64,000 bases of DNA from Diploptera punctata (GCA_030220185.1 JASPKZ010007548.1:186001-250000); one strand, 5' to 3'; positions 11,016 through 21,989 are shown, counted from the first letter of the stretch. Made by a program: numbers and translations. The notes: generated by a model not told the origin, from the sequence alone.

Positions 11016-11777
11016 GATAAAGGTAAAGTGATACCACTATAGACCTTAGAAGGCTTTTGGAGGCTAAAATGAGATCTATTCAGTATTGGGTAGACAACTA
11101 AGTAGCTATATTATATGAGAAATAATCAAATGTGGTTAAGAAAACTGAAACCAGAGTTGAGGGTTGCATCATACTAAATACATGAAATTGTACTAGTCAA
11201 TAAGAGCAACTAATTAATATGGGTAGGATTTGGCTCTTGTGGAGTTGTCATGCCATTGATTGATTTATTTATTAAATATTATAATCAGAGTGTTTTTAAA
11301 AAAATGTTACTGATCACTGAAAGAAAAGTTTTATTACCCACATAATCAAAACAGTAAGAAATAACTCCATATTTAGGATCAGATAGGGAAGAGCATAATC
11401 TATCAGAACTGATCATGGATTTATTTTCAAAATACACGAGAATTTATTCTGTACAAATTTATCAAAAACAATAGTGAAGTAGAAAGCAAACAAATCTTAA
11501 ATGCCAAGTGTCTGAAGAAAGCTAACAAATTATTATTTTTTAATTACTTCATTATTTCAATATGTACACATGACAAAAATAACAAGTGGATGAGCTACAG
11601 TGTATTCACTTTTAGGTTGTAGTAAATAAAAACAGAACATACAATGGTACACCATGTGATTGTTTATTAGTAGAAGTTAACAATCTGTTTATTTTAAGAG
11701 CAGACCGTACATTAATAGCAAATAATTTTACTCTGAAAATAAGTAATAGTTAAATAATGCTTAGCAAGATCTGTGAT
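11016..11777. other. AT-rich intron, nothing recognised
   Basis: Apart from a possible SINE-C remnant at 11016-11075, no supported feature. Confidence 0.4.
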
Positions 11778-12110
11778 TCCCGTACCATGGCCGAATGGTT
11801 AAGGCAAGATGCCTTGGTGCACAACAATGGAACTTGCACTGGTTGAAGTCTCCATGGGAGAAGACATTTTTTCATGCAATTTTGGCCAGTAAGGGACCGG
11901 TGACCACCCAGCATCGTGAGGCATTACAATAAGTAGCGGATCCAGGTTGAGAAAATTAGCTATAATGCTTGGGGGACTCAACATGCTGACCACATGTCAC
12001 TCCTACGCTGGCTGGATGATCGTCTATATCTGTGATTAACACATGTGGATGTGAGGCCAGGAACCAGCTGGTAGGCCAAAGACCTTAAAGGCCTGTCGTG
12101 CCATGGAGCA
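11778..12110 (+). mobile_element. SINE-B copy
   Basis: tRNA-like head with ATGGCCGAATGGTTAAGGCA and GGTTGAAGTCTCC, resembling a class II (Ser/Leu) tRNA, then the body GACCACCCAGCATCGTGAGG and GTAGCGGATCCAGGTTGAG. Homologous to 46118-46468 and 51861-52204. Confidence 0.75.
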
Positions 12111-12370
12111 AAAATGTGATATTTGAATGAAAAATAATTTAATTTGCTTTATATTAGCTTGACCTGTATCTATCTATGTAATGGAATCCTTCAACGCGGT
12201 TTTCACCCACTTAAAATCATTGGATCAACTTGAAACTTTGTATACTTATAAAGGACCCATGACAATACAATAATTTCATATTTTGTTTCTAAACTCCTGG
12301 CTAGAATCATCAGAAAATCAAAAATATGAAAACTGGTATAATAGATTGCAGACTTGTCGACTTTTTAGTT

Positions 12371-12466
12371 AATCATTGTAAGAGCTCAGTTGGTAGAGCG
12401 GTGAACTCTAGTGGTATATAATTTCAGTAATCCATAGGTTGCTGGTTCAAATCTGGCTGGAAGGAT
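12371..12466 (+). pseudogene. tRNA-Tyr-like pseudogene with intron
   Basis: GAGCTCAGTTGGTAGAGCGG, the anticodon arm, an intron-like insert of about 15-20 nt and ATCCATAGGTTGCTGGTTCA match eukaryotic tRNA-Tyr. The 5' acceptor strand does not pair with the 3' strand, and the anticodon position reads CTA (12408-12410) instead of GTA. Likely a dead copy that was taken from the gene or an unspliced precursor. Confidence 0.6.
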
Positions 12467-12574
12467 TTTTTTTAGAAGAGTATTACTTTTAGCTCATACT
12501 ACAATAGTATCGAATTTAAAGATATTTACATTTTTATCTTATTCTGTAAAATATTAAAACTAAAAAATAAAACA

Positions 12575-13057
12575 TAAATATTAGTTTTAAAAAACTAAAA
12601 CAACACGCTGTATTAGAAAACCGAACTAAAAAATGAGGAAATAATTTTAATTTCCAACACACTTGGGATAAAATTAAAGTGGTCAACAAAAAAATTTATC
12701 TCCAAGACATATAGAATAAAACTGGAGTTATCAACAAAAGAAAATAATTTTATCATCAAAAGCGTGGAGTGCTCTATATAAATTAATATATTTGATAATA
12801 AACAGATATAGGTAAAAGTAAAGTCTCTAAGAAGAAAATGTAAAAATCATAAAAAGCACCCCACGCTTTTGATGGTAAAATTATTTTCTTTTTGTTGATA
12901 ACTCTAGTTTTATTCTATATGTCTTGGAGATAATTTTTTTGTTGACCACTTTAATTTTATCCCAAGTGTGTTGGAAATTAAAATTATTTTTTCATTTTTT
13001 AGTTCGGTTTTCTAATACAGTGTGTTGTTTTAGTTTTTTAAAACTATTATTTATTAA
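12575..13057. mobile_element. Foldback element, 190-bp arms
   Basis: Arms 12575-12768 and 12862-13057 are inverted copies with few mismatches (for example CAACACACTTGGGATAAAAT and ATTTTATCCCAAGTGTGTTG). The loop is about 93 bp. AT-rich and non-coding; no transposase. Confidence 0.7.
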
Positions 13058-13104
13058 TAACAACCATTGAATTAGAAGTGATGAGAAAATATGAATATCT
13101 TTCA

Positions 13105-13465
13105 AATAGTTACAATATTTTTTGGACCAAAGACAGATGAACAGACAGGTGAATGGAGAAGACTATTTAACAGTGAACTACATGGTCTTTATAGGAAACC
13201 AGATATAATAAGAACAGTTAAGTTTCATACACTGCAATGGGCAGGACATGTGGCACATAATGGAGAATGAGAGAGTAGCATGGAAACTCCTTGTAGGAAA
13301 AACAGTGGCAAACTACCCAATAGGTAGGCCAAGAATGAGATAGGAGAAAACGTTAATCATGATTTGAGAGAGGCAAATTATACAGGGGATGATTGGAAAA
13401 TTTTAGCCAAGTATAGGGATGTATGGAGAGCTCATCTCCATGTGGCCATGAATCTTTCATTTTGA
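13105..13465 (+). pseudogene. Non-LTR retrotransposon 3' ORF fragment
   Basis: Reads FGPKTDEQTGEWRRLFNSEL, then HGLYRKPDIIRTVKFHTLQW and AGHVAHNGE with later stops and frameshifts, ending RDVWRAHLHVAMNL. This is the region after the reverse transcriptase in RTE/Jockey-like elements. Related minus-strand copy at 50815-51300. Confidence 0.65.
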
Positions 13466-13626
13466 TAGTACCAGTGAATTAGTTAGTTCAAGTGGTTAAG
13501 ATTCACGTTCTTCAAGATGACACCAGATAAAAACATAAGTATGATAGACTGTTACAATCATGTCAAAACTAATCACAGGCATTTCTCATTGGTAGAGATG
13601 ATACGTCCATTTACTACAAGTTATAT

Positions 13627-14745
13627 AAGATTAAATTAAAATGCTTCATACCTCACCTCATATCCAGTCTTCTACATAGATCACGATTTTAAAGCCTTGG
13701 TGGCTTCATCTTTGGTACTTTCTTGTCGGCTGATGTTATGTCGATCGGAAGAACTACTTCTTCTTCCCTCTGTTGTGATAAACCTCCGGATCCAGTCAGA
13801 ATCTGCGGGAATATTGAATTTCATAAGTTTTTCTTTCTTGTTTTTTTTTTATGTGGATTTTTTCCCAAACCGTGAGTTCTTTGTGTTTTTCTTCTTCTTC
13901 CTTTCCAGGATTAGGTCAATGCGACCTGTTCCGGTCTCAAGTCCATCATTATCCATTGAATGTGTCTGGGTTTCGTATTTGCACTTGAGACTTCTGAGTA
14001 ATATTTTTTTTTTTTTACTTGGATGGGTTATCAGCCCAACTGCAAAACCCTCAACCTGGAGGACCAGAGTTTAATTTCGGAGTTGTCTTTCTCCTAGACA
14101 GACTATTTGTTTAATTAGACTGGCTTTTGATTCAATTACATGTTTTTCAGACCAAGCATGAACAGCTACTGCTGTCTTTTCCACTTCACCATTTTTGACA
14201 TTTCTAAGATGTTCTTTCACCTTTGTTTTCAAATTTATTTTTTGTTTTCTTATGTAAATTTTGTCACAATCCCTGCATTTGATCTGATAAATTCCTGATT
14301 TGTTTTCTTCTTCAATTTTTTTCATTTTCATTGGTTTTAATTATCCTATTTAGGCTGTATTCGTTCTTTGGTGCCAATCTTATATTAAACTTTTTTGAAA
14401 TTTTTTTTACACTTGTGGTGTTTCAATGGATGATAAGTAAATTTCTTGAATTTTATTTTTTCTTCTGCTTTTTATAAGTGTGCTTTCATTAATTAGTTTT
14501 TCTCTTTTAAATTTATATATTTTCTTGTATTCCGACTGGATCCGGAGATTTATCGGTCCACCAACAGAGGGAAGAAGTTATTCCAATCGATATAACATCA
14601 GTCGACAAGAAAGTACTGAAGATGAAGTCACCAAGGCTTTGAAATCGCAATCTACTTAGAAGACTGGATATGAGGTGAGATATGAAACATTTTAATTTAA
14701 TCTTAAATTAAACATCATAGTGATTTTTTCCTATAAAAGTTCAAT
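13627..14745. mobile_element. PLE inverted pair with GIY-YIG remnant
   Basis: Two 5'-truncated PLE copies head to head. The minus copy encodes, at about 14071-14331, KSGIYQIKCRDCDKIYI and a following VKEHLRNVKNGEVEKT, which is a GIY-YIG endonuclease with its CxxC insert. The second motif is YIR instead of YIG. The right end carries the 3' hammerhead at 14611-14657 and a tail ACATCATAGTGATTTTTTCC. Imperfect flanks ACAAGTTATAT and GTAAGTTACAT. Confidence 0.7.
14606..14660 (+). ncRNA. Hammerhead-like ribozyme
   Basis: CTGAAGA (14616-14622), one extra U, stem II GAAGUC/GGCUUU, GAAA (14641-14644), a one-pair stem III U[CGCA]A and AUC at 14650-14652. Stem I is AAGUA/UACUU, five pairs. One of the better folds here. 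The minus arm at about 13676-13735 has lost the CUGANGA core. Confidence 0.65.
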
Positions 14746-14839
14746 GTAAGTTACATGTTACCTCAAAAGAATATGGTTTGGTAATATCTGTAAATAAAAC
14801 AAAAGTCTTGCTGTTGTTTCCAAATGCTGGGCCTTGGCA

Positions 14840-15790
14840 ACAAAGCCATTAGCGTTCCTGCTCTCCAATATTTCTCTATGGTGGATCCAACAGGTAATAT
14901 TTCATAGGTTTGTAGATGTTCTTCGTTCATTTCTTCATCTTTGTTGCATAGATGACAATTTGGATTCGTGTAGATTCCTATTTTATATAAATGTTTGGCA
15001 AAATAGTCATGTTCTGTAAGCAGTCTAAATTTTGCTACTGTAGTTTTACGTAGAATTTCCGGAATAATATCTGGCTTCTTTACTAAAATATTCCATTTTT
15101 TGTCTTTGGCTTTATTACATAGGTCTTGGTTTGTTTGATTTTATATTTGTTTTTAATTATTCTTTTTATGGATGTGAAAGGTAAGCTTTTAGTAGTATTC
15201 TGAATTAGATGGAGCCTTTTTTGGCAAGAAAATCAGCAGTCTTATTTCCAGCAATTCCACAATGTGCAGGTATCCATTGCAATTGAATTCTATTCTGTAG
15301 TTTTTGAAGTTATTAAATCATTTGTAGCACTCTTTAATTTGTATTGACTTCATTTTGTGTGAATTTATTGCATACATTGCTGCCTTAGAATCAGAAAGTA
15401 TGAAAGCATTTTGAAATTTATTTATTCTGTACAGTAATTTTTGGAGTGAAATATGAATAGCCGTTACTTCCGCATCAAAATTTGTTGTGTGGTATCCTGC
15501 TGGTTGATAAAATGAAAATAATGCACATGTAATTCCCGATCCTGAGTTGTTATCAATAGTAGATCCATCTGTGTAGACATGTAAACATTCTTCTGGTGGA
15601 TATCTCTTATTCACAGCTTCTAACGCTAGAGCTTTTAGTACAAGTGTGGGAGTTTCAGATTTTGTAACTGGTTCTTCTAGATTTAGCTGAATGTTAATTG
15701 GTACAAAAGCAAGAAGGTTTTCTGTGATCAAAATATTTTCTTTAGATTTAGGAAGATTCAAATCTGTTTTTATTAAAAGTTATAGCATTC
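14840..15790 (-). pseudogene. Non-LTR retrotransposon fragment with RNase H domain
   Basis: The minus ORF 15318-15761 contains an RNase H fold with HVYTDGST (first Asp), NFDAEVTAI (Glu) and ILSDSKAAMYA (second Asp). After a stop and frameshift the end of the domain is seen as LQWIPAHCGIAGNKTADFLA at about 15215-15275. Downstream comes the usual cysteine motif of Jockey/I-type ends, IGIYTNPNCHLCNKDEEMNE. So this is the 3' end of an element of that group, decayed and 5'-truncated. Confidence 0.75.
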
Positions 15791-15959
15791 AAAATGTCTT
15801 CTCTGCAACATATCAAAAATAAATTGCATAAATTCAGGTACATGTGTAGAACAATTAGAAATTGTTTCAAATTCACGAGGAAAGAATCAAAATTTAAATT
15901 TTACAATGTTACATGGATCCAAAAATTGTACTTTGATTAAAAATCAACTAAAAGAATAG

Positions 15960-16240
15960 AAACTGCAGAAATGAGTTTGCTGAGACATGCAGCTGGATAT
16001 ATTTACAAGATAAAAAAATATAGCAAAGATATTAGGAATGAGTTTAACATATTCAGCTTAACAGACAGAATCAAGAACATTTAACAAAACAGTTATTCAC
16101 ATATAAGCCAGAAGCCAGTGGGGTATAAATGTGTGGGACAGCCAAGAGCACGATGGAGAGATCACTTTTCTACACGAGACCAGAATGACCAGTTCAATCC
16201 ATGAAGAGGACAAGGATGATGTCCATTTGTTGAAATGAGT
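15960..16240 (+). pseudogene. Decayed non-LTR ORF fragment
   Basis: SLLRHAAGYIYKIKKYSKDI, DRIKNI and VGQPRARWRDHF resemble the tail region of insect non-LTR ORFs. Contains stops. Confidence 0.4.
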
Positions 16241-16532
16241 CAATACATTACCAGATAGTGATTAAATAGCAAGTTTACTATTACATTTATGTCAAAATCT
16301 ATTTGTCAGCTGAGTGAATTATTTGTTTTGATTCGGAGCCCTTCTTTACAATTTGTAGTAGTATAATAATATATTACTGGAATCTAAAAGTGAATCCACT
16401 GTAATGTTTTTGCTCAATTAGAGTTAATTATTCCACATATTGTTCTGGTTTACTTTTTAATCTAATAAGTCATTGCTATAAGCATGAAATATCTAATTTA
16501 TAATTGAGTCGGATAAAATGTTTTTACATCTA

Positions 16533-17129
16533 GGGTCGCATGTTTGGACGCATTAGACAGTAAAATGCCTTCTCTGCTGAGCAAGTTGTATGCTAATACG
16601 ATTTTGCTTACTCAGAAATCTGTTCATGCGATAATAATTGGTTAAATTTGTAAGCTACCTGCGGAGGTACCTTACATGAGCAACTCAAATTAAAATCCCG
16701 AAGGGAACCGATGGTAATCGATGTACTTTGCTGCTTTATCCAACATTTATCCAAGATGTCGGACCTTGAAGACTTCGATCATGTTTTCGGTATACACGGA
16801 GAAGAGGAATTTGATAGAGTCTACCAAAGAATTCAACTGGAAGAAACAGGAGAATCGGCGTAATATTGCGTGTCGCAGACGTGTTTGTATACGGTATTAT
16901 TTGCGGGATGCAAGCATAAATGCATTCCTCTATAGCAGACGAAAATAACGGAAGTGGTTTTATCGCTGAGAATTCTGGGTAATTCGTTGCCAATATTACG
17001 AAAACGTCGACGCTCGTGCATGACCGATAAGTCGGCCGTTAATTCGTTCTCAGCAATTGCTCACGGTGAATCAGCTCACTAGTGATTGGAAGTAATTTGA
17101 GTAGAGAGTAATGTTCTAACATACGACCC
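16533..17129. mobile_element. PIF/Harbinger-like element, copy 2
   Basis: Terminal inverted repeats GGGTCGCATGTT / AACATACGACCC flanked by CTA on both sides (16530-16532 and 17130-17132). Homologous to copies 1 and 3. The internal MSDLEDFDHVFGI ORF is present but frameshifted after about 30 codons. Confidence 0.75.
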
Positions 17130-17149
17130 CTAATCTCATGAAGTTCTGT

Positions 17150-17460
17150 GTTTTTACAATATCAGTTTCAAAGGGCATTTGCCTTTGTCTTCAGTTAAAC
17201 TCCAAGTGTTGAAATTTTGCTGTTACCACCATCTTCCTAACTGTAATCTGGTCCAAATTTTGTGAACTTGGAGATTAAATTTTACTCGCCGGGAAATTTA
17301 ATCTCCAAGTTCATAAAATTGGCACCAAATGGCAGTTTGGAAGATGGTGGTAATGGAAAAATTTCAACAGTTGGAATTTGAGTGAAGATGAAGGCAAATG
17401 GCCTTTGAAACCAGTACCGTGAAAACACTGAACATTATGAGGAGAGATGTAAAAACATTA
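17150..17460. mobile_element. PLE-like inverted pair
   Basis: Arms meet at about 17288. The left arm on the minus strand has CTGAAGA, a stem AAAGG/CCUUU and GAAA; the right arm has GTGAAGA in place of the core. The right end ATTATGAGGAGAGATG matches the PLE terminal signature. Confidence 0.5.
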
Positions 17461-17519
17461 TATCCATTTTGATATTATAATTGAAATTAACATTTTCCAG
17501 AATTGGATATATATTTTTT

Positions 17520-17880
17520 TATTTTAGAAAGACAAATTACATTCGAACCAGGAGTCGGACCCCGGATCTCTGACTCTGTATGTTAAATTAAATTGTTAAT
17601 ATAAAATATAACAACAAAATAATAAGATTTGCCGCTTAAAAGTAATGTTTAAATTCTCAATTAAAAATGCTCTGAATAGAAGTCATTAGATGGCATTGTT
17701 CATAGCAATGGCCATCATCCTTTGGACGAAAGGAGAAATGTGTATGCAGAAAGAAATTAGATGTTCCTAGCAGAAGTTCGAATGGCATAATGGTTATCAC
17801 ACTGATATACAGAGTCAGAGATCCAGGGTTCGACTCCCAGTTTGAATGTAATTTTTCTTTCTAAAATAATTTTTTTTTAA
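17520..17880. mobile_element. SINE-D inverted pair
   Basis: Two tRNA-like sequences in opposite orientation: minus at 17535-17585 and plus at about 17785-17855, sharing CAGAGTCAGAGATCC and GGTTCGACTCC. Poly-U-like tails point outward. The interior is unrelated single-copy-like sequence. Confidence 0.5.
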
Positions 17881-18119
17881 ATTTATCCAACTCAATTATA
17901 AATTGAAAATTGTGTTGCTTCCCACAGTAATTTTGATTTAATTAAATACCCATCAATATTTTCCAACTAGAATATGCTTTTACCTGTCCACCTCACATTT
18001 ATAAGATAACATTTGAAGTAATTACATGTGTGCAATAAAGAAATGTGCAATATTTTAAAAAATGGCAAATACTTGTGAAAAATAGATTATCAGAGGAGAA
18101 ATATTGTTTAAAAAATACA

Positions 18120-18350
18120 CAAATATAGAAATTAGAGCCAGAAGATATTAAATTGACTAAAGAAGATGGAAATATTGGAAATTACACATTAAAAGAGTGA
18201 AGGAAGAGTGACTAGTGAGATGAGTGAATGACACTTAAATGGGAACAAAGGAAGAGGGAGGCTACCTAAATGATGGATGGAGAATGGATGCACATCATCA
18301 GATGAACCTTGAACTTGGGAACAAACAGAATGTACGCCCTACAACAGAAG
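18120..18350 (+). pseudogene. Very decayed non-LTR tail fragment
   Basis: Short pieces such as KLHIKRVKEE and GYLNDGWRMD recall the GHVxRM and RPxxRW motifs of non-LTR ORF ends. Weak. Confidence 0.25.
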
Positions 18351-18574
18351 AAAACAAGAAGATATTAGTCCATCTAATAATTAGAAAGAAGAATTATTTT
18401 TATAATTGTGGGTAAACAAAGAAATTAATTTTTCAAATAACTTTTTCTAGTTATTATAAATTATACTTTTAAACACATTATTTACAAAGCTGTAATCTGT
18501 ATTACATAAATTTGAGCTGCATAATTATATGGGAGTGGCAACAGCTAAATTTTTAATAAATAAAAAATAAACAA

Positions 18575-18850
18575 ATAAGAAACAATAATTAATATAAAAA
18601 TTAATAAAAATGAGTTGTATCTCACCTGGTGCTTTGTGATCTTCAAGCACGTAAACTGCAGATTTCAAGAGGCATCCCTCTCATCTTCAGTCATCATTGT
18701 AATGTCATAATGATGGCTATAGATGGGGAGGGATTCCTCTTGAAAACTGCAGTTTCTCTGCTTGAAGATCACGAAGTATGAGGTGAGATATGACTCATTT
18801 TATTAATTTTTATTAATTATTAATTGAAATCCATATAATGTTATTTCCCA
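18575..18850. mobile_element. PLE-like inverted pair, no ribozyme core
   Basis: Arms meet at about 18700, share CTTCAAGCACG/CTTGAAGATCACG ends and carry CTCACC at the left and GGTGAGATATGA at the right. The tail TATAATGTTATTTCCCATAA matches the PLE 3' signature. No CUGANGA core survives. Confidence 0.5.
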
Positions 18851-18929
18851 TAATTAATTTACAAATAAATAAGAAACAACATAATCAACACATAAATAAA
18901 TAATGTAATTTGAGAACAAAATAAATAAA

Positions 18930-19220
18930 TAAATAGAATTATATTTGAAGAGAAAAATTTTCACCTACACCGAGACTCAAACCCGGGACCCTTGGCTTTC
19001 CGGGCCAAGTGCTCTACCAACGAGCTACTGAGGCGAGTTGCAATCTAGATGAAAATTTTTCTCTTATATACAATGTAATTCCCTCGTGCCAAATGTTGGT
19101 AGAGCACTTGGCCCAGAAAGCCAAGGGTCCCGGGTTCGAGTCTCGGTCTAGGCAAAAATTTTTCTCTTCAAATATAATTTATCCTTCAATGAGAAGTGTT
19201 AAATTAATAATAAAATCGTA
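18930..19220. mobile_element. SINE-D inverted pair
   Basis: Minus tRNA-like unit at 18960-19035 and plus unit at 19091-19155, both with GGTAGAGCACTTGG and CCCGGGTTCGAGTCTCGGT. The tail TTTTTCTCTTCAAATATAAT follows the plus unit. AAATAAATAGAA occurs on both flanks. Reads as one insertion with an inverted 5' part. Confidence 0.6.
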
Positions 19221-19424
19221 AATAAATAGAAATAAGTTTTTTTTTAAGTTTTAAGAATAATGCATGCATACTTTTACTAATAATTTTTCATATTCAGACT
19301 GATGCTGTAAATGCTAGCTTCAAATTGATACTGAAATATTGTGTCTAAAACACTTTATGCTATGAATTGTAAATTACAATTGGCAAAAATGAAAAATAAT
19401 CAGTGAAATAAAATTTAAATTAAA

Positions 19425-19810
19425 AAATTTAAAATATACCTCATAGTGATATTTCCTAAACAGTTCAAAGTAAAAAACAACTTCAATTGCTTTTGCTGGT
19501 CTTTCAGGCTATTTAGATTTGTTTTATTTATAAATTATTTACTGAACTATTATAGGAAATATCACTATGAGGCAAAATTTAAAATAAAATTCTTTACATC
19601 TCACCTCATATCCTGTCTTCTATTTAGACCACTTTCGTAACCTCAGTGGTTACATCTATAGTAGTTACACAACTGATATAAGCAGAGCTCCTGGATGACA
19701 GAACATCAGTCGTGCAACTACTGAAGATGTAACCACTAAGGTTACAAAACTGATCGAGACAGAAGACAGGATACGAGGTGCAATTATCTTTAATGACTAA
19801 TTTTTCTAGG
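19425..19810. mobile_element. PLE-like copies with stem II GUAACC/GGUUAC
   Basis: Left: a terminal inverted repeat ACCTCATAGTGATATTTCCT (19439) against AGGAAATATCACTATGAGG (19551). Right: an inverted pair centred near 19690 whose plus arm has CTGAAGA at about 19720, a perfect six-pair stem II and AAAA instead of GAAA. The minus arm keeps GAAA but has CTATAGA. Confidence 0.5.
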
Positions 19811-20220
19811 AAGGAATATTAAATCCCAATAAATATTTATACCATACTACTATTAAAGACACTCCCAGAACAACAATCAACAGTGAAATACTTATTTTGA
19901 TACTTTTAACTCTTATTTGGTGACTAAAATGGCAGGAAACACAACCCATTCATCCAACTCGAAATGGCAGCTAGGGTTGCATTATAAAGCAAAGTTAGAC
20001 AACCATAAAATTAAAAAGAGTCATATATAATCTCACCCCACATACTTCGTGTTCTTCACAGCACAGGACCACGGTTTGAGGAACAGTCAATCCTATCTTC
20101 AGCCAACTTTTTGACTGTTGAATTTTCAACTTATTATGGGAAGTAACATTATGAGACTCTCAAATTAATAAAATTAAAATGAGTCATACATAATCTCACC
20201 TCATACACTCTGCGTTCTTC

Positions 20221-20275
20221 ACAGCAAAGGACCATAGTTTCTGGAACTGTCATTCCTATCTTCAGCCATCTTTAT
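20221..20275 (-). ncRNA. Hammerhead-like ribozyme
   Basis: Minus strand: CUGAAGA (20259-20265), extra U, stem II AGGAAU.../GUUCC, GAAA, C[UAUG]G-type stem III and GUC. Same sequence family as the 67-bp array on the opposite strand. The neighbouring copy at 20060-20102 has CAAA instead of GAAA. Confidence 0.5.
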
Positions 20276-20437
20276 GACTGTTGATGTTAATTAAGGGAAA
20301 ATTGTGAATGTTTGTTGCAAACTGATAGTCTATAAGTCCGTAGTCATTTATATTTATTTATTTTTTTAGTTCATGTTAATTACTAAGATTGATTGGAGAA
20401 AATCCTCAATGATGAGGAAAATTCTCAAAAAAAAAAA

Positions 20438-20712
20438 ATTCAACAGTTGAAAAGATGGCTGAAGATAAGAAAAACTATTCCTGAAACTGCGGTCCTGTGC
20501 TGTGATTCAACTATTGAAATGATGGCTGAAGTTAGGAACAACTGTTCCTGAAACTATGGTCCTGTTCTGTGATGCAACAGTTGAAAATATGGCTGAAGAT
20601 AGGAATGCCTGTTCCTGAAACTGTGGCCCTGTGCTGTGATTCAACAGTTGAAATGATGGCTGAAGTTAGGAACAACTATTGACTGTTCCTGAAACAGTGG
20701 TTCTGTGGTGTG
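20438..20712 (+). repeat. Tandem array of 67-bp hammerhead-like units, part 1
   Basis: Four units: 20438-20504, 20505-20571, 20572-20638 (67 bp each) and 20639-20712 (74 bp, with an extra 7 bp). Each runs ATTCAACAGTTGAAA, then GCTGAAG(A/T)TAGGAA, a hairpin ending TTCCTGAAAC, and GGTCCTGTGCTGTG. Units 1 and 3 have an intact CTGAAGA; units 2 and 4 have CTGAAGT. Confidence 0.85.
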
Positions 20713-21051
20713 ATTCAACACTCAAGAATATAATGATTAAATGAATCGTGATTTCTTCTTACCTCATACTTCTATGTTTTTTAAACACAGCACTGCAGTA
20801 TCGACGACACACTGTCGTCATCATCAGCTGTTTTCACGAATGTCAATTTTTTCTTTTGCTTGTAATTATCTAGACGGCAAAAGAAAAAATTGACAGTCGT
20901 GAAAACAGCTGATGATGACAACAATGTGTCACCGATACTGCAGTGCTGTGTTTAAAAAACATAGAAGTATGAAGTAAGAAGAAATCACAATTCATTTAAT
21001 TATTATTAATTGAACCTCATAATGTTAAAAATTCCCAAATTTAATATATAA
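20713..21051. mobile_element. PLE-like palindrome interrupting the array
   Basis: Arms around CAGCACTGCAGTATCG and its complement, with CTGATGA cores on both strands and GATA in place of GAAA. The ends carry TTACCTCATACTTC and GAAGTATGAAGTAAGAAG, and the right tail is ACCTCATAATGTTAAAAATT. A sister copy is at 33545-33735. Confidence 0.6.
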
Positions 21052-21380
21052 AAGTCAAAAATATGGCTGAAGATAAGAACAACTGTTCCTGAAACTCTGG
21101 TCCTGTTCAGCGATTCAACTGTTGAAAAGATGACTGAAGTTAGGAACGACTGTCCCTGAAATTGCAGTACTGTGCTGTGATTCAGCTGTTGAAAAGCTGG
21201 CTGAAGTTAGGAATAACTGTTCCTGAAACTGCAGTCCTGTGCTGTGATTCAACTGTCAAAAAGGTGACTGAAGTTAGGAATGACTGTTCCTGAAACTGTG
21301 ATCCTGTGCTGTGACTGAACAGTTGAAAAGTTGGCTGATGATAGGAATGACTATTCCTGAAACCACAGTCCTCTGCTGTG
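21052..21380 (+). repeat. Tandem array of 67-bp hammerhead-like units, part 2
   Basis: A partial unit to 21112, then four exact 67-bp units: 21113-21179, 21180-21246, 21247-21313 and 21314-21380. The last has CTGATGA, stem II AGGAAU/AUUCCU with loop GACU, GAAA, C[CACA]G and GUC, the best core in the array. Other units carry CTGAAGT or CTGAAGA. The array ends at the PLE terminal signature. Confidence 0.85.
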
Positions 21381-21460
21381 AAGGACATGGAGTGTGTGAG
21401 GTGAAATTTTATTAATTTGAAACCTAAATATTAATTCCATCATATGTTTTATGAAATTAG

Positions 21461-21985
21461 ACAACTATGTGCAAGTGTATATTATATGGCTTTAAAAAAA
21501 TTGCAATTTTTCTACTGGAATGTAGTTTCTACACTGAACAAAATGCAAGTGCATCTGTAAGCTAAAAACTAGAATTGGCAATACAACTGTCAATATTAAT
21601 TGAAATGTAACATAATTTGTTTCTACAGATTACTAAAATGTGAATGTGAATTAACATCAGTAAAATGAGATTTTTCTTGAACTTGGAGTAATATTTTGTG
21701 TTATTCGTAAATTTGAGAGAGAAATTTTTAAATGAAAATTTATTGCAAAATGTGTTTTAAGATTCAAATTAATACAATTCTAAAGCATGGTATTTTAAAT
21801 CATAGTTTACAATGCATACAATTTCCAAAATCTGTACATTAGAATAATCTTTATCCCACCTCACTAAGTGGCTATCCATCTTAAAGACCATTTTTTCTTG
21901 GAACTGTAAATGGTCTTATAATGAAGACTGTACTGTAATTCATTACATATTGTTAGCTGGATTCAAGCAGGCTTATATTTAAATT
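21461..21985. other. AT-rich intron, nothing recognised
   Basis: No supported feature. Confidence 0.4.
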
Positions 21986-21989
21986 AATT

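Larger units (their letters stand above)
19995..21460. mobile_element. PLE-derived composite with a tandem hammerhead array
   Basis: Left part: two minus-strand hammerhead units (cores at 20096-20102 and 20259-20265), each ended by a CTCACC(T/C)CATAC signature. Right part: plus-strand arrays at 20438-20712 and 21052-21380, ended by GTGTGTGAGGTGAAATTTTA. Both outer edges carry AATTAATAAAAT-like sequence, so the composite is a head-to-head arrangement. A separate palindromic element sits inside at 20713-21051. Confidence 0.6.

Noticed and set aside
18575..18850. Ribozyme call for the palindromes at 18575, 47770 and 63215
   Set aside because: They have PLE ends and a GAAA-like site but no CUGANGA core on either strand.
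18960..19155. Genuine tRNA genes at 18960-19155 and 33938-34349
   Set aside because: Nine-base anticodon loops, inverted pairs and a shared SINE tail with target duplication mark them as retroelement parts.
20438..21380. CRISPR array
   Set aside because: The repeats are contiguous 67-bp units without unique spacers, in an animal genome.
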